Source: Arthrobacter sp. zg-Y1171 | Lineage (GTDB): Bacteria > Actinomycetota > Actinomycetes > Actinomycetales > Micrococcaceae | Reading direction: 5' to 3' | DNA length: 64,000 nt | Assembly: GCF_025244845.1 (NCBI RefSeq) | Contig: NZ_CP104264.1 | Span: 2,852,001-2,916,000, forward strand | Part shown: piece by piece, positions 33,934 to 44,121 of the stretch | Layout of the letters: each line of letters begins with the position of its first letter | Numbering within the stretch: position 1 is the stretch's first letter | Made by a program: the position numbers and the translations under genes | Notes under the pieces: model-generated | What the model was told of the DNA's origin: nothing | Database searches by the model: none | Seen by the model: only the letters and a program-made list of their open reading frames with translations

Positions 33934-36357
33934 ATGGAAACCGATATGGAACACCTGGACGTGCTGATCATCGGCGCCGGCCTGAGCGGCATCGGCGCGG
34001 CCTGCCGCATGCGCATGGACCATCCGGGGCGTTCCGTCGCCCTCTTGGAGACCCGCGGCCGCGCAGGCGGCACCTGGGACCTCTTCCGGTACCCCGGAAT
34101 CCGCTCCGACTCGGACCTCTACACCTTCGGCTATGACTTCCGTCCGTGGCGTGAAGAGAAAGCCATTGCCGACGGCCCGAGCATCCTGCACTACCTCAAA
34201 GAGACCGCCGCCGAATACGGCGTGGATTCCCTGATCCGCTACCACCACCGCGTGCTCTCCGCGGATTGGTCCAGCCGGGACGCGCACTGGACCGTCACGG
34301 TCGAGCGCACGCGGACGCCGGAAGCCGGCCCCGACCTTGTCCCGGCCGAACCGGTGGGGACCGGGGAGATCCGGCAGCTCACCGCCGGCTGGATCTTCAA
34401 CGCTGCCGGCTACTACCGCTACGGGGAGGGCTACGCACCGGAGCTCGCCGACCGGGAACTATTCGCCGGACCGGTGGTGCATCCGCAGCACTGGCCCGGA
34501 AACCTGGACGTTGCAGGGAAACGGATTGCGGTCCTTGGCAGCGGCGCTACGGCCGTCACCCTGGTTCCGGCGCTGGCGGAGATGGGCGCCAGCGTGACGA
34601 TGGTCCAGCGCACGCCTACCTATATCCTTCCCGTCCCGGCGGAGGATCCGCTGGCCCGGCGGCTGCGCGGCGTCGTCGGGCCCGAACGCACCGGCCGGAT
34701 CATGGCCGAGGTCAGTGCCCGCCGCCAGCGGGCCATCTGGCTGTTCTGCCAGCGCTGGCCGAACCTTGCCCGGAAGCTCATCCGCGGTATCCAGTCCCGT
34801 AATGTACCGGAAGGTTTTGAGCTGGATAAGCACCTGAACCCGCCGTACCGGCCGTGGGACCAGCGGCTGTGCGCGGTGCCGGACGGCGATTTCTTCACCG
34901 CCCTGCGCAGCGGCAACACGACCGTGGTGACCGGCCGGACCACCGGGTTTACCGAGCGCGGCCTCAGGCTGGCTTCCGGAGAGGAAGTGGCGGCCGACGT
35001 CGTGGTGACCGCCACCGGATTCACCGTCCAGGTGCTGGGCGGTATGGAACTGAGGCTCGACGGCGTGCGGGTAAACCTGGCCGAGCACGTTGCCTACCGC
35101 GGAGTGATGCTCAGCGGCATCCCGAACATGGCCTTCGCCATCGGTTACACCAACGCTTCCTGGACGCTGAAGGTCGGGCTGCTGACGCAGTGGTTCTCGC
35201 GGCTGCTCAGTTCCATGGACCGGCACGGCTACACATCGGCCGTCCCCGTGGCGCCGCCGGGCATGCCCACCCGGCCGCTGCTGGACTTTGGCGCCGGGTA
35301 TGTCCAGCGCAGCCTGTCGTCCCTGCCCCGGCAGGGCGACCAGGCTCCCTGGCTGATGACCATGAACTTCCTGGCCGACCGAAGGGACCTGCAGAAAGGC
35401 GCGCTGGCGGACGAGTACCTGCACTTCAGCGGCGATGCCGGCGGCGCCGACAATTCGGCGGAGGACCGGTTCGTCACGCTCGAGTCCGGGCTGCGGCTGT
35501 GTTACCGGATCGAGGGGCCCGACGACGGCGAGCCGGTGGTCCTTTTGTCCGGCCTCGGACTGGACCTGGCGGCGTGGCCGGCGGAATTCGTGCAGGGCCT
35601 GACCGCTGCCGGTTACCGCGTCATCCGGTCGGATAACCGGGACGTCGGACGCTCCGGCCGAATGGACACCCCCACCCCCACCCTCCTGCATCAGGCACTC
35701 GCCCGGCCGATGCCCGGCGCCTACCGGATTGAGGACATGGCCGACGACGTCGCGGGGCTGCTCGAGCACCTGCAGGTGGGCAAGGCCCATGTGGTGGGGA
35801 TGTCGCTGGGCGGCATGATCGCCCAGTCCGTGGCTGCCCATCACCCGGACCGCGTCCTGACCCTGACCTCCGTCATCTCCACCACGGGAGCCCGGGACGT
35901 GGGTGCCGCAGCTTTCTCCACCAAGCGCCGGTTCGCGGCACGGCCGCCGCGGACCCGCGAAGAGTTCATCCGGGCACGCGTGGCCATGATGCGTCATCTT
36001 TCCGGGTGGACCCACCCGGCGGATCCGGCGACGGAAGCCGAACTGGCCGGCCAGGCCTGGGACCGCGGAGCCTATCCGGACGGCGGGACGGCCCGGGCCC
36101 GGCAGCTCGGCGCCATCAATGCCTCCGGCGACCGCACCGGGGCCCTGGCCGGAATCCGGGTACCGACACTTGTCATCCACGGCGACCGGGATCCGATTGT
36201 GCATCCCAGCGGGGGCGCCGCGACGGTGGCCGCCATACCCGGCTCACGGCTGGCCACGATCCCCGGTATGGGCCACTACTTCTCCCCCGCGGTGGTGCCC
36301 GAACTGCTGAGGCTCGTCACCGGGCACCTGGGCGCCCGCACCGTGGAATCGGCGTGA
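33934..36357 (+). CDS. Fused Baeyer-Villiger-type flavin monooxygenase and alpha/beta hydrolase
   Basis: 807 residues from ATG 33934 with GGGAG upstream. Residues 1-490: FAD-binding GAGLSG (14-19), the Baeyer-Villiger fingerprint FAGPVVHPQHWP (177-188) matching FxGxxxHxxxWP, and NADPH-binding GSGATA (202-207). Residues about 510-807: an alpha/beta hydrolase with nucleophile elbow GMSLGG (Ser624), HGDRDP (Asp753) and GMGH (His781). Oxidation of a ketone to an ester or lactone followed by hydrolysis on one chain is a reasonable inference. No stop or frameshift separates the two, so the fusion looks real. It is divergent from the Tad operon. Substrate unknown. Confidence 0.9.
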   Translation: METDMEHLDVLIIGAGLSGIGAACRMRMDHPGRSVALLETRGRAGGTWDLFRYPGIRSDSDLYTFGYDFRPWREEKAIADGPSILHYLKETAAEYGVDSLIRYHHRVLSADWSSRDAHWTVTVERTRTPEAGPDLVPAEPVGTGEIRQLTAGWIFNAAGYYRYGEGYAPELADRELFAGPVVHPQHWPGNLDVAGKRIAVLGSGATAVTLVPALAEMGASVTMVQRTPTYILPVPAEDPLARRLRGVVGPERTGRIMAEVSARRQRAIWLFCQRWPNLARKLIRGIQSRNVPEGFELDKHLNPPYRPWDQRLCAVPDGDFFTALRSGNTTVVTGRTTGFTERGLRLASGEEVAADVVVTATGFTVQVLGGMELRLDGVRVNLAEHVAYRGVMLSGIPNMAFAIGYTNASWTLKVGLLTQWFSRLLSSMDRHGYTSAVPVAPPGMPTRPLLDFGAGYVQRSLSSLPRQGDQAPWLMTMNFLADRRDLQKGALADEYLHFSGDAGGADNSAEDRFVTLESGLRLCYRIEGPDDGEPVVLLSGLGLDLAAWPAEFVQGLTAAGYRVIRSDNRDVGRSGRMDTPTPTLLHQALARPMPGAYRIEDMADDVAGLLEHLQVGKAHVVGMSLGGMIAQSVAAHHPDRVLTLTSVISTTGARDVGAAAFSTKRRFAARPPRTREEFIRARVAMMRHLSGWTHPADPATEAELAGQAWDRGAYPDGGTARARQLGAINASGDRTGALAGIRVPTLVIHGDRDPIVHPSGGAATVAAIPGSRLATIPGMGHYFSPAVVPELLRLVTGHLGARTVESA

Positions 36358-36364
36358 GTTTGAG

Positions 36365-36631
36365 CTAGTCGCCCATCCCGGGCTGCACCGGAACGACATT
36401 GATCTTGTTGGCGCCGGGGAAAACCTTCTTCGGCACACGGGAGAAACCCTTGGCATCCAGATGGTTCTTTGCGCGGAAAACGGCCACGGCGTCGTCGTAC
36501 GCCTGATTCAGCCGGGCGCCGGTGAGCACTTCGCTGGTTCCGTCGCTGAAGCGGACCGCGATGGAGGCGGACGCCGGGAAATGCCGGTCCATCCGAATAA
36601 AGCCGTCATTGTCCTGCTGAAGAGTGATCAA
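36365..36631 (-). CDS. Hypothetical protein
   Basis: 88 residues from a TTG at 36631 with AGGGCGG about 8 bases upstream. The protein looks like a small beta-rich domain (DRHFPASASIAVRFSDGTSE, then NQAYDDAVAVFRAKNHLD). No membrane segment. It converges on the monooxygenase gene with a 7-bp gap. Family not recognised. Confidence 0.6.
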   Translation of the reverse strand: MITLQQDNDGFIRMDRHFPASASIAVRFSDGTSEVLTGARLNQAYDDAVAVFRAKNHLDAKGFSRVPKKVFPGANKINVVPVQPGMGD

Positions 36632-36745
36632 GTGGTTCCGCCCTGAGAGTTGGTGAGCTTCCAGTCTCCCCTATCGCCGCACCGCAGGTTCCCCCGCCCG
36701 AAGCAGCTAAGCACGGTGCTGCCGGTTCCGGGTGAGAATAGAAGC

Positions 36746-38458
36746 ATGTACATCGTCCTCGCACCCGGCACCGGCGCTGCCCAGGCGAAGGACGAGACCT
36801 GGACCCTGCAGGAAACCGACGACGCCGGCGTTCCCTCCGCGCCCGCCGTCGTCATTACCCGGGACCGGCTGGCCGCCGCGGTGCGGCACTATGAACGACA
36901 GCCGGTCCGCTGGGTCTGGGAATCCGCCCGCGCAGTCTATTTCCGGCTGCTGGATGCCGGACTCACGGTGGAGCGCTGCCACGACCTCGCGCTGGTCCGC
37001 GGGATCCTGCGGTTCGCCGAGTCGGTGCCCTCCACTCCCTACATCGAAAAACTGCGCGCCGCGGAAGAGGCTCCAGACCCGGCACCCCGCCAGCTGCTCC
37101 CGGTCCAGCATTCCCCCGACCAGACCTCCATCTTCGATACCCTCGATGCCCCCGCCGGAGCGGCGGCCGGACCGCAGCAGGCCACCGCTGCAGAGCTCGC
37201 CGCCGAGCTGGCGGACCAACTGGATGCGATCGCGCGTGCCGCGTCCCCGGCGAAACTGAACCTGCTGGCCGTCGCGGAGTCCACCGGCGGCCTGATTGCC
37301 GTGGAAATGGAAAACTCCGGCATCCCGTGGCGCCGGGAGATCCACGAAGCCATGCTCCGGGACACCCTCGGCCCCCGGCCCCCGGAGGGCCAGCGCCCCG
37401 AAAAGCTCGAACAGCTCGCCGCGGAGCTGCGCCGGCTGCTGGGCAACCCCGGCTTCAACCCGGACTCCCCGCAGGAGCTGCTGCGTGCCCTGCACCGCGC
37501 CGGGATCGAGGTGCACAGCACCCGCTCCTGGGAGCTCCAGCAGCAGGACCATCCCGCCATCGAGCCGCTGCTGCAGTACAAAAAGCTGTCCCGGCTCCTG
37601 ACCGCCAACGGGTGGGCCTGGCTGGATGCCTGGGTGGACGGCGGCCGCTTCCGGCCCGAGTACGTGGTGGGTGGCGTGGTGTCCGGGCGCTGGGCCTCGC
37701 GCGGCGGCGGGGCGCTGCAGATTCCCAAGACCGTGCGGGACGCCGTTCGCCCGGACCCCGGCCACCGGCTCATCGTGGCCGACGCCGCGCAGCTGGAACC
37801 CCGGGTCCTCGCTGCCCTGGGGCAGGACAATGCACTGGCGACAGCGGCCCGCGGCAAGGACCTCTACCAGGGCATCGCCGACCGCAGTTTCGACGGCGAC
37901 CGGGCCAAGGCCAAGATGGCAATGCTCGGGGCCATGTACGGTGCCACCAGCGGGGAATCGGGCCGGCTGATGCCGGTGCTGACCCGCGCCTACCCGCAGG
38001 CCATCGCCGTGGTGGAACGCGGCGCCCGGGCAGGTGAGGCCGGGCAGGTGGTGAGCAGCCATCTGGGCCGCACTTCGCCGCCTGTTTCGGAACGCTGGCT
38101 CCGCGCCCAGCAAAGCACCAGCGCCGAGGAGCAGCGCCGCGCCGATTCACTCGCCCGCGCCCAGGGCCGGTTCACCCGCAACTTCGTGGTCCAGGCGACG
38201 GCGGCGGAATGGGCGCTGTGCTGGCTGGCGGAGATACGACGGCGGCTGCGGGCGGCGTCCTCGTCCTCCCCCGCCGGGGAACTGGTCTTTTTCCTGCATG
38301 ACGAGGTGATGCTCCAGGTCCCCGCCGAACGGGTCGAGGAGGTCAGCGCGCTGGTGACGGAGGCAGCATCGGCGGCCACACGGCTGCTGTTCGGGCCGAT
38401 TCCGCTGGAGTTCCCGGTGGTTGCAGTTGCCGTGGACTCCTACGCGGACGCCAAGTAG
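36746..38458 (+). CDS. PolA-like DNA polymerase (actinobacterial 'bifunctional 3'-5' exonuclease/DNA polymerase')
   Basis: 570 residues from ATG 36746 (MYIVLAPGTG). The polymerase domain is complete: motif A LIVADAAQLEPRVLAALG, motif B RAKAKMAMLGAMYGATSGES, motif C FFLHDEVMLQVP. The N-terminal ~200 residues occupy the exonuclease position but show no obvious DEDD residues. This family is an accessory homologue of DNA polymerase I in many actinobacteria. It is a host gene, unrelated in position to the element's own family-A polymerase. Confidence 0.85.
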   Translation: MYIVLAPGTGAAQAKDETWTLQETDDAGVPSAPAVVITRDRLAAAVRHYERQPVRWVWESARAVYFRLLDAGLTVERCHDLALVRGILRFAESVPSTPYIEKLRAAEEAPDPAPRQLLPVQHSPDQTSIFDTLDAPAGAAAGPQQATAAELAAELADQLDAIARAASPAKLNLLAVAESTGGLIAVEMENSGIPWRREIHEAMLRDTLGPRPPEGQRPEKLEQLAAELRRLLGNPGFNPDSPQELLRALHRAGIEVHSTRSWELQQQDHPAIEPLLQYKKLSRLLTANGWAWLDAWVDGGRFRPEYVVGGVVSGRWASRGGGALQIPKTVRDAVRPDPGHRLIVADAAQLEPRVLAALGQDNALATAARGKDLYQGIADRSFDGDRAKAKMAMLGAMYGATSGESGRLMPVLTRAYPQAIAVVERGARAGEAGQVVSSHLGRTSPPVSERWLRAQQSTSAEEQRRADSLARAQGRFTRNFVVQATAAEWALCWLAEIRRRLRAASSSSPAGELVFFLHDEVMLQVPAERVEEVSALVTEAASAATRLLFGPIPLEFPVVAVAVDSYADAK

Positions 38459-38467
38459 CAGTGCCGA

Positions 38468-39151
38468 CTAGAGAGCCGGAACGATGTCCCGGCCCTCATC
38501 CCAGGGCAGGGTCCAGCCCAGTTCATCCAGCACGGCGTTGAGGATGATGCCGGTGAAGCCCCACACCAGCACCCCGTTCACGCGGAAGGCCGGCGAACGG
38601 TACGTCCGCGAGCCGTTCGTGATGACGGCGGTCCGCCGGTTTTCCGGATTGAGCAGGTCGGCCACCGGTACGCGGAACACCGATGCGGACTCTCCGTAGT
38701 CCACCACGTCCACCGGCGTGGGCCGGTCCCACCAGCCCAGCACCGGGGTGACCAGGAAGTTGCTGACGGGCAGCCCCACCTCCGGCAGGGTCCCGAGGAC
38801 CGTGACGCCGTCGGGGTCCAGTCCCGTTTCCTCCCGGGCTTCGCGCAGGGCTGCGGCTTCCGGGCCGGCGTCGCCGGCATCCAGGGAGCCGCCGGGAAAG
38901 GCCACCTGACCGGGGTGGTCGTTGAGTGTGGCTGCCCGCTCGATCAGCAGGACATCGAGTTCGGCGGGGACCCCGGCGGAGCGGAAGTCCGAGGGCTTGT
39001 CATCCAGGTTGCCGAAGAGAATCAGCACGGCGGCACGGCGGGCCGTGGCCGGATCCACGCTGCGGCGCATCAGCTCCAGGTTCGCGTCGAAGTAGGTGGT
39101 GCGGGCCGCTGCGGAGACACCCAGCGCCCGCAGATCGGCGTAGGCGCTCAT
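38468..39151 (-). CDS. NUDIX hydrolase, CoA pyrophosphatase-like
   Basis: 227 residues. A complete Nudix box ([20 protein letters not shown] then EETGLD) occupies about residues 88-113, preceded by the CoA-pyrophosphatase-type stretch [21 protein letters not shown]. The enzyme likely cleaves CoA or related nucleotide diphosphates. Its start overlaps the nth stop in an ATGA arrangement, so the two form an operon. Confidence 0.85.
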   Translation of the reverse strand: MSAYADLRALGVSAAARTTYFDANLELMRRSVDPATARRAAVLILFGNLDDKPSDFRSAGVPAELDVLLIERAATLNDHPGQVAFPGGSLDAGDAGPEAAALREAREETGLDPDGVTVLGTLPEVGLPVSNFLVTPVLGWWDRPTPVDVVDYGESASVFRVPVADLLNPENRRTAVITNGSRTYRSPAFRVNGVLVWGFTGIILNAVLDELGWTLPWDEGRDIVPAL

Positions 39152-39945
39152 GCTTCCAGGCCGAAGCCGGCGGCCCGCAGCTGGGCCCGGGTTTCGGCGG
39201 CCATCATCCGGGCGTGCAGTTCCTCGCGGCCGGGGGCCAGCTCATACTTGAGCAGTTTGCGTGCCTTCTCGGGGTCCGTCTCGCCTTCACCGTAGGAGGG
39301 GCAGAGCTGGGCGACGGCGCAGGCGCCGCAGGCGGGTTTCCTGGCGTGGCAGACCCGCCGGCCGTGGAACACCACCCGGTTGGAAAGCGGGGTCCAGTCC
39401 TTCGGCTCGAACAGCGCCGCAACGTCTTCTTCCACCTTCACCGGGTCCGTGGCAGTGGTCCAGCCGAACCGGCGGGACAGGCGCCCGAAGTGGGTGTCCA
39501 CCGTGATTCCCGGAACGCCGAAAGCGTTGCCAAGCACCACGTTGGCGGTCTTCCGGCCGACGCCGGGCAGGGTGACCAGGTCCTCGAGCCGGTCCGGCAC
39601 TTCGCCGTCGAACTCGTCGACCAGCCGGGTGGACAAAGCTTTCACGCTGGCCGCTTTCGCACGGAAGAATCCGGTGGGCCGGATTATCTCCTGCAGCGTC
39701 TCCTCGTCGGCCTCCGCCATCGCCTTGGCGTCGGGGTACCGGGCGAAGAGGATGGGCGTGACGGCATTGACCCGGATGTCCGTGGTCTGCGCCGAAAGCA
39801 CAGTGGCCACCAGCAGCTCAAACGCGTTGGTGAAGTCCAGCTCGGCCACGGCGTAGGGATAAACCTCGCCGAGCATCCGGTTGATCCGCCGTGCCCTCCG
39901 CTTCAAAGCGAGGAGGGACGGATCGCTGCCGGTTGCCTTTGCCAC
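39148..39945 (-). CDS. nth: Endonuclease III
   Basis: 265 residues. Base-excision DNA glycosylase/AP lyase for oxidised pyrimidines. The helix-hairpin-helix with catalytic Lys lies in [19 protein letters not shown], the catalytic Asp in [16 protein letters not shown], and the [4Fe-4S] ligands are in [17 protein letters not shown] near the end. Slightly longer at both ends than the enteric enzyme, as usual in actinobacteria. Upstream partner of the NUDIX gene. Confidence 0.95.
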   Translation of the reverse strand: MAKATGSDPSLLALKRRARRINRMLGEVYPYAVAELDFTNAFELLVATVLSAQTTDIRVNAVTPILFARYPDAKAMAEADEETLQEIIRPTGFFRAKAASVKALSTRLVDEFDGEVPDRLEDLVTLPGVGRKTANVVLGNAFGVPGITVDTHFGRLSRRFGWTTATDPVKVEEDVAALFEPKDWTPLSNRVVFHGRRVCHARKPACGACAVAQLCPSYGEGETDPEKARKLLKYELAPGREELHARMMAAETRAQLRAAGFGLEA

Positions 39946-39996
39946 TGCTGGGTGTCCTTCTACTGACGGTTGGATACTGCTGATGGCCCGAACGGC

Positions 39997-41250
39997 CTAC
40001 TGGTCGGCGTCGACGCGCTCAATGTTGCTGAGGTCGCGCAGCACGCCGATGCGTCCGGTGCGCTTGTCCTGGACAAGGAATTCGTCGCCGCGGTCTTCCA
40101 GGCCCAGTTCCCAGTCACCCGGGTGGAACATAAACAGCGGCAGGCCGGTGCGCTCGTCGACAATCTGGCGGGGGGTCCCCACGGCGAACCAGAACGCCTC
40201 GACCACTGCCTCGGACTCGTCACGGGTAGCGGTAATGGGTTCCGCGTTGCCGGCTTCGGCTTCGTGTGCCCCTGCTGCGGACGTTTCGGGGGTTCCGGCG
40301 TCGCGGACCACCGGATTCACGGTAGTGGCGGCCATGGGCTCCTCGGCCTGCATTCCGGCGGCCGGAGCGGCAGCGGGCTGCGCCTGCGTAGCCGGGGATG
40401 CCGTGGCAGGGGAAACCTGCGTCGAGGGGGCGGAGGCAGCGTGCGCGGAGGTGGCGGGAGCGGCCGCTGCCGCCCCGGCGGTGGAGGTTCCGACGACGGC
40501 GGTGCCGCCCGGAGCGGAAAGTTCGGAGCCGCCCTGGCTCGGCGCGTCATGCACGGTGGTGCGGGTGTCCTCGTTGCGGCGCAGCGGGTTGGTGAAACGG
40601 CGGGCGCCGGCGGCGTTCTCCGTCTCCGGCTTCGCTTCGGGCTTCGGGCGGGCCGGACGCGGACGCAGCGGCAAAGCGTCGCGGGCAGTCAGCGCGGCAG
40701 CAGACTCGGGGCGGTTACGGAATTCCCGGGCAAAGAAGGGAAGGTGCGGCGCCAGGGTGGTGGACACCACCAGGCCCAGGGAACCGACCAGCGCGACCAT
40801 CGCGCCGACGCTGAAGTCGGTCACCGTCTGGATGAAGAAGAACGCCAGGGCCAGCACAGCTGCCACGGAGGCGAACTGGTCCAGGGAAAGCGATCCGACG
40901 CGGGGCTTCATCTTGGGCGCGAGGCGGCGGCCGGCAAACAGTCCGGCTACCAGCAGCGGCAGCAGGATGCCAATGCCGATGAAGAACAGGGAAAACGCAT
41001 TCCAAAGGTTGAAGTCCTCTTCAAACCCGAGGCGGGTCACCGTGAAGAACGGCAGGATGCTGCCCACGAGCATCACCAGGACCGAGGCGCCTACAACGGT
41101 GTCCCGAAGCCCGAAGGGCCCAACGAGGGCTTCCTGGTCCGTGGCGGCCGGATGTGCCTGCAGGCCCTTGTCCGTCGCGGAGGGGTGTCCGCCGGTTTCC
41201 GAAGATCCGGCCGTGGTGCGGGCCTCGTTCTCAACAGGGGGGTTGTTCAT
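39997..41250 (-). CDS. Multi-pass membrane protein with Ala/Pro-rich linker and a conserved C-terminal domain
   Basis: 417 residues from ATG 41250, preceded by GGAGATCAGT; an ATG four codons upstream lies within the ribosome-binding site. Four membrane helices occupy about residues 50-185 (VVGASVLVMLVGSILPFFTV, LLPLLVAGLFAG and two more). A long Ala/Pro/Thr-rich linker (about 200-340) leads to a conserved end (AFWFAVGTPRQIVDERTGLP, then FHPGDWELGLEDRGDEFLVQ). The C-terminal part may be a separate folded module. Function unknown. Confidence 0.75.
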   Translation of the reverse strand: MNNPPVENEARTTAGSSETGGHPSATDKGLQAHPAATDQEALVGPFGLRDTVVGASVLVMLVGSILPFFTVTRLGFEEDFNLWNAFSLFFIGIGILLPLLVAGLFAGRRLAPKMKPRVGSLSLDQFASVAAVLALAFFFIQTVTDFSVGAMVALVGSLGLVVSTTLAPHLPFFAREFRNRPESAAALTARDALPLRPRPARPKPEAKPETENAAGARRFTNPLRRNEDTRTTVHDAPSQGGSELSAPGGTAVVGTSTAGAAAAAPATSAHAASAPSTQVSPATASPATQAQPAAAPAAGMQAEEPMAATTVNPVVRDAGTPETSAAGAHEAEAGNAEPITATRDESEAVVEAFWFAVGTPRQIVDERTGLPLFMFHPGDWELGLEDRGDEFLVQDKRTGRIGVLRDLSNIERVDADQ

Positions 41251-41453
41251 ACTGATCTCCATTCACGACCCCCCTGCCCCTTGTCCGCACGGGGTGCGGA
41301 CAAGAACTGGAGGTGCGCATCTACGGTACGTAGGCGGTTGCTTCCTTCAGACAGCCTAATCAACGACGGCGAGGCAGACTAGCGCGGGGGCGGCGCGTCC
41401 CGGCGGAGTGACATACCGCTCACCGCATAATCGCGCCGTTTTGTAACAGATTA

Positions 41454-41469
41454 TGTGAGCGCGGACACA
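41454..41469. promoter_or_regulatory. Crp/GlxR-like binding site upstream of acs
   Basis: TGTGAGCGCGGACACA matches the TGTGA-N6-TCACA consensus with one mismatch. It lies 87 bp upstream of the acs start in a roughly 300-bp intergenic stretch (41251-41555) that otherwise shows no gene. Acetate genes are known Crp/GlxR targets in actinobacteria, and a Crp-family gene is present at 48039. Confidence 0.5.
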
Positions 41470-41555
41470 GTGGCGTGAATCCGGGGATAGGGTGGTTTGC
41501 AGCCATGCACGATTCCCCTAGTGATGGATTTTCAGCGAAGTGAAAGGGTTCAACC

Positions 41556-43544
41556 ATGTCTGATCAGTCCCCTGCAAAGAAGCACGGAGACGCCTTCGAG
41601 AACCTGCTGCATGAGAGCCGGAGCTTCCCGCCGAGTGCCGAATTTGCAGCATCCGCAGTGGCCCGGCCCTCGCTGTACGAGGAGGCGGCAGCCGAGGGTC
41701 CCGAATTCTGGGCGCGGCAGGCGCGGAGCATTCTCTCTTGGGAACAGGATTTCACCCAGGCGCTGGACTGGACTGATGCTCCGTTCGCCAAATGGTTTGT
41801 CGGCGGCAAGCTCAACGCGGCGTACAACGCCCTGGACCGGCACGTCGAAGAAGGCCGCGGAGACCGGGTGGCCATTTACTTCGAGGGCGAACCCGGGGAT
41901 ACGCGCACTTACACCTATGCGCAGCTGACCGAAGAGGTCAAGAAGGCGGCGAATGCGTTCGAATCCCTGGGTGTCGCCAAGGGCGACCGCGTAGCAGTGT
42001 ACCTGCCGATGATCCCCGAAGCGGTTATCACCATGCTGGCCTGCGCCCGGATCGGCGCCGTGCACTCGGTGGTCTTCGGCGGTTTCTCCGCCGACGCCCT
42101 GCGCAGCCGGATCGATGACGCCGAGGCGAAGCTTGTGGTCACGGCGGACGGCTCCTACCGCCGCGGCAAGCCCAGCGCACTCAAGCCCGCCGTGGACGAA
42201 GCCCTCGCCAAGGACGGCCATACCGTCGAAAACGTGCTGGTGGTCCGCCGCAACGGCGAGCCCGTGGAGTGGAACGACGGCCTGGACCGCTGGTGGCACG
42301 ACGTCGTGGACACTGCGAGCGCCGAGCACACCCCCGTAGCCCACGACTCCGAGCATCCGTTGTTCATCCTCTACACCTCGGGAACCACGGGAAAGCCCAA
42401 GGGCATCCTGCACACCACCGGCGGGTTCCTCACCCAGACTGCCTTTACGCACCTGAACACCTTTGACCTGCACCCCGAAACGGACGTGTACTGGTGCACC
42501 GCGGACATCGGCTGGGTTACCGGCCACAGCTACGTCGCCTACGCCCCGCTGATCAACGGAGCCACGCAGCTGATTTACGAAGGCACCCCGGATACCCCGC
42601 ACCAGGGCCGCTGGTGGGAGCTGGTGGAGAAGTACAAGGTCTCCATCCTCTACACCGCGCCCACCGCCATCCGCACCTGCATGAAGTGGGGCCGGGACAT
42701 TCCGCAGAAGTACAACCTCGACTCCATCCGGGTACTGGGCTCCGTGGGCGAACCGATCAACCCCGAAGCGTGGATGTGGTACCGGCAGGTCATCGGCGCC
42801 AACGGCGGCAAGAAGGAACACCCCGCCCCCATCGTGGACACGTGGTGGCAGACGGAAACCGGCGCCCACATGATCGCACCGATGCCCGGCATCACGGCCA
42901 CCAAACCGGGCTCTGCCCAGGTGGCCGTCCCCGGCATTTCAGTGGACGTGGTGGATGAGATGGGCGAATCGGTGCCCAACGGGTCCGGCGGTTTCCTCGT
43001 GGTCAAGGAACCCTGGCCGTCCATGCTGCGCGGCATCTGGGGTGACCCGGAACGCTTCAAGGAGACCTACTGGTCCCGGTTCGACAACATGTACTTCGCC
43101 GGTGACGGCGCCAAGAAGGACGAAGACGGCGACATCTGGCTCCTCGGCCGCGTGGACGACGTTATGAATGTCTCCGGGCACCGGCTCTCCACCACGGAAA
43201 TCGAGTCCGCCCTGGTCAGCCACCCTTCGGTGGCCGAAGCCGCCGTCGTCGGCGCTGCTGACGACACCACCGGAGAAGCCGTGGTTGCCTTCGTTATCCT
43301 GCGCGGCAGCGCAAAGGACGACGACGACATTGTCACCACCCTGCGCAACCACGTGGGCAAGGAGATCGGACCCATCGCCAAGCCGCGGCACATCCTGGTG
43401 GTTCCCGAACTGCCCAAGACCCGCAGCGGCAAGATCATGCGCCGGCTGCTCAAGGACGTGGCCGAGGGCCGCGAAGCCGGCGACTCGAGCACGCTGGCGG
43501 ACAATACAGTGATGCAGCAGATTGCGGCTTCGCTCAAGAAGTAG
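41556..43544 (+). CDS. acs: Acetyl-CoA synthetase
   Basis: 662 residues, the usual length. AMP-forming ligase converting acetate, ATP and CoA to acetyl-CoA. Visible motifs: the P-loop-like [32 protein letters not shown], the adenylate segment [12 protein letters not shown], and the C-terminal [14 protein letters not shown] whose Lys is the acetylation-regulated residue. Ribosome-binding site GTGAAAGG lies upstream of ATG 41556. A Crp/GlxR-like site is present in its promoter region. Confidence 0.97.
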   Translation: MSDQSPAKKHGDAFENLLHESRSFPPSAEFAASAVARPSLYEEAAAEGPEFWARQARSILSWEQDFTQALDWTDAPFAKWFVGGKLNAAYNALDRHVEEGRGDRVAIYFEGEPGDTRTYTYAQLTEEVKKAANAFESLGVAKGDRVAVYLPMIPEAVITMLACARIGAVHSVVFGGFSADALRSRIDDAEAKLVVTADGSYRRGKPSALKPAVDEALAKDGHTVENVLVVRRNGEPVEWNDGLDRWWHDVVDTASAEHTPVAHDSEHPLFILYTSGTTGKPKGILHTTGGFLTQTAFTHLNTFDLHPETDVYWCTADIGWVTGHSYVAYAPLINGATQLIYEGTPDTPHQGRWWELVEKYKVSILYTAPTAIRTCMKWGRDIPQKYNLDSIRVLGSVGEPINPEAWMWYRQVIGANGGKKEHPAPIVDTWWQTETGAHMIAPMPGITATKPGSAQVAVPGISVDVVDEMGESVPNGSGGFLVVKEPWPSMLRGIWGDPERFKETYWSRFDNMYFAGDGAKKDEDGDIWLLGRVDDVMNVSGHRLSTTEIESALVSHPSVAEAAVVGAADDTTGEAVVAFVILRGSAKDDDDIVTTLRNHVGKEIGPIAKPRHILVVPELPKTRSGKIMRRLLKDVAEGREAGDSSTLADNTVMQQIAASLKK

Positions 43545-43554
43545 GCCCCGCAGA

Positions 43555-43600
43555 CAACGGCAGGTGCCGCCCCAGACCGGGACGGCACCTGCCGTTGTTT
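43555..43600. terminator. Bidirectional terminator between acs and ohr
   Basis: A 14-bp stem AACGGCAGGTGCCG / CGGCACCTGCCGTT is followed by GTTT on the + strand, between two convergent genes. Confidence 0.8.
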
Positions 43601-43611
43601 AACCGTGCGGC

Positions 43612-44034
43612 TTAGCCGACGGTGACGTCCAGGTTCACGTCGATGTTGCCGCGGGTGGCGTTGGAGTAGGGGCAGACCTGGTGGGCGGCCTGGGTCAGCT
43701 TGTCCGCAGTGGCTTCGTCGACGCCGGACATCTCCACGTGGAGTTCAACGCCCAGCTTGAAGCCGCCGTCGTCGTTCTTGAAGATGCTGACGTCCGCCGT
43801 TACGGCGGCATCCGAGATGGGTGCCTTTTCCGCACGGGCAATCATCTTCAGTGCGGAGAGGAAGCATGCGGCGTAGCCGGCGGCAAAAAGCTGCTCCGGG
43901 TTCGTGCCTTCGCCGGAACCGCCCATTTCGGTCGGAGTGGACAGGTTCACCTCGAGCTTGCCGTCGCTGGTACGGGCTTCACCGTTGCGGCCGTCGCCGG
44001 TGGCGGTGGCGGCGGCAGTGTACAAAGCGCTCAT
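43612..44034 (-). CDS. ohr: Organic hydroperoxide resistance protein (Ohr/OsmC family)
   Basis: 140 residues from ATG 44034, preceded by AAGGAG; an upstream ATG in the same frame lacks a ribosome-binding site. Thiol peroxidase that reduces organic peroxides. Both catalytic Cys are visible: FAAGYAACFLSALKM and HQVCPYSNATRGN. It is divergent from a TetR-type regulator instead of the more usual MarR-type OhrR, with a shared dyad between them. Confidence 0.93.
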   Translation of the reverse strand: MSALYTAAATATGDGRNGEARTSDGKLEVNLSTPTEMGGSGEGTNPEQLFAAGYAACFLSALKMIARAEKAPISDAAVTADVSIFKNDDGGFKLGVELHVEMSGVDEATADKLTQAAHQVCPYSNATRGNIDVNLDVTVG

Positions 44035-44074
44035 GGGGAACTCCTTTTGTGGGGAAAAGTCGGTAGACCTCAAG

Positions 44075-44096
44075 GTAGACTAACTAGTACGTCTAC
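44075..44096. promoter_or_regulatory. Operator dyad between ohr and the TetR gene
   Basis: A 22-bp inverted repeat of the form GTAGAC-nn-ACTAGT-nn-GTCTAC occupies the divergent promoter region; an extra GTAGAC half lies just upstream at 44063-44068. Likely target of the adjacent TetR-family regulator. Confidence 0.65.
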
Positions 44097-44121
44097 TGCA
44101 AGTGAGGGAGTCAGGGGAACC

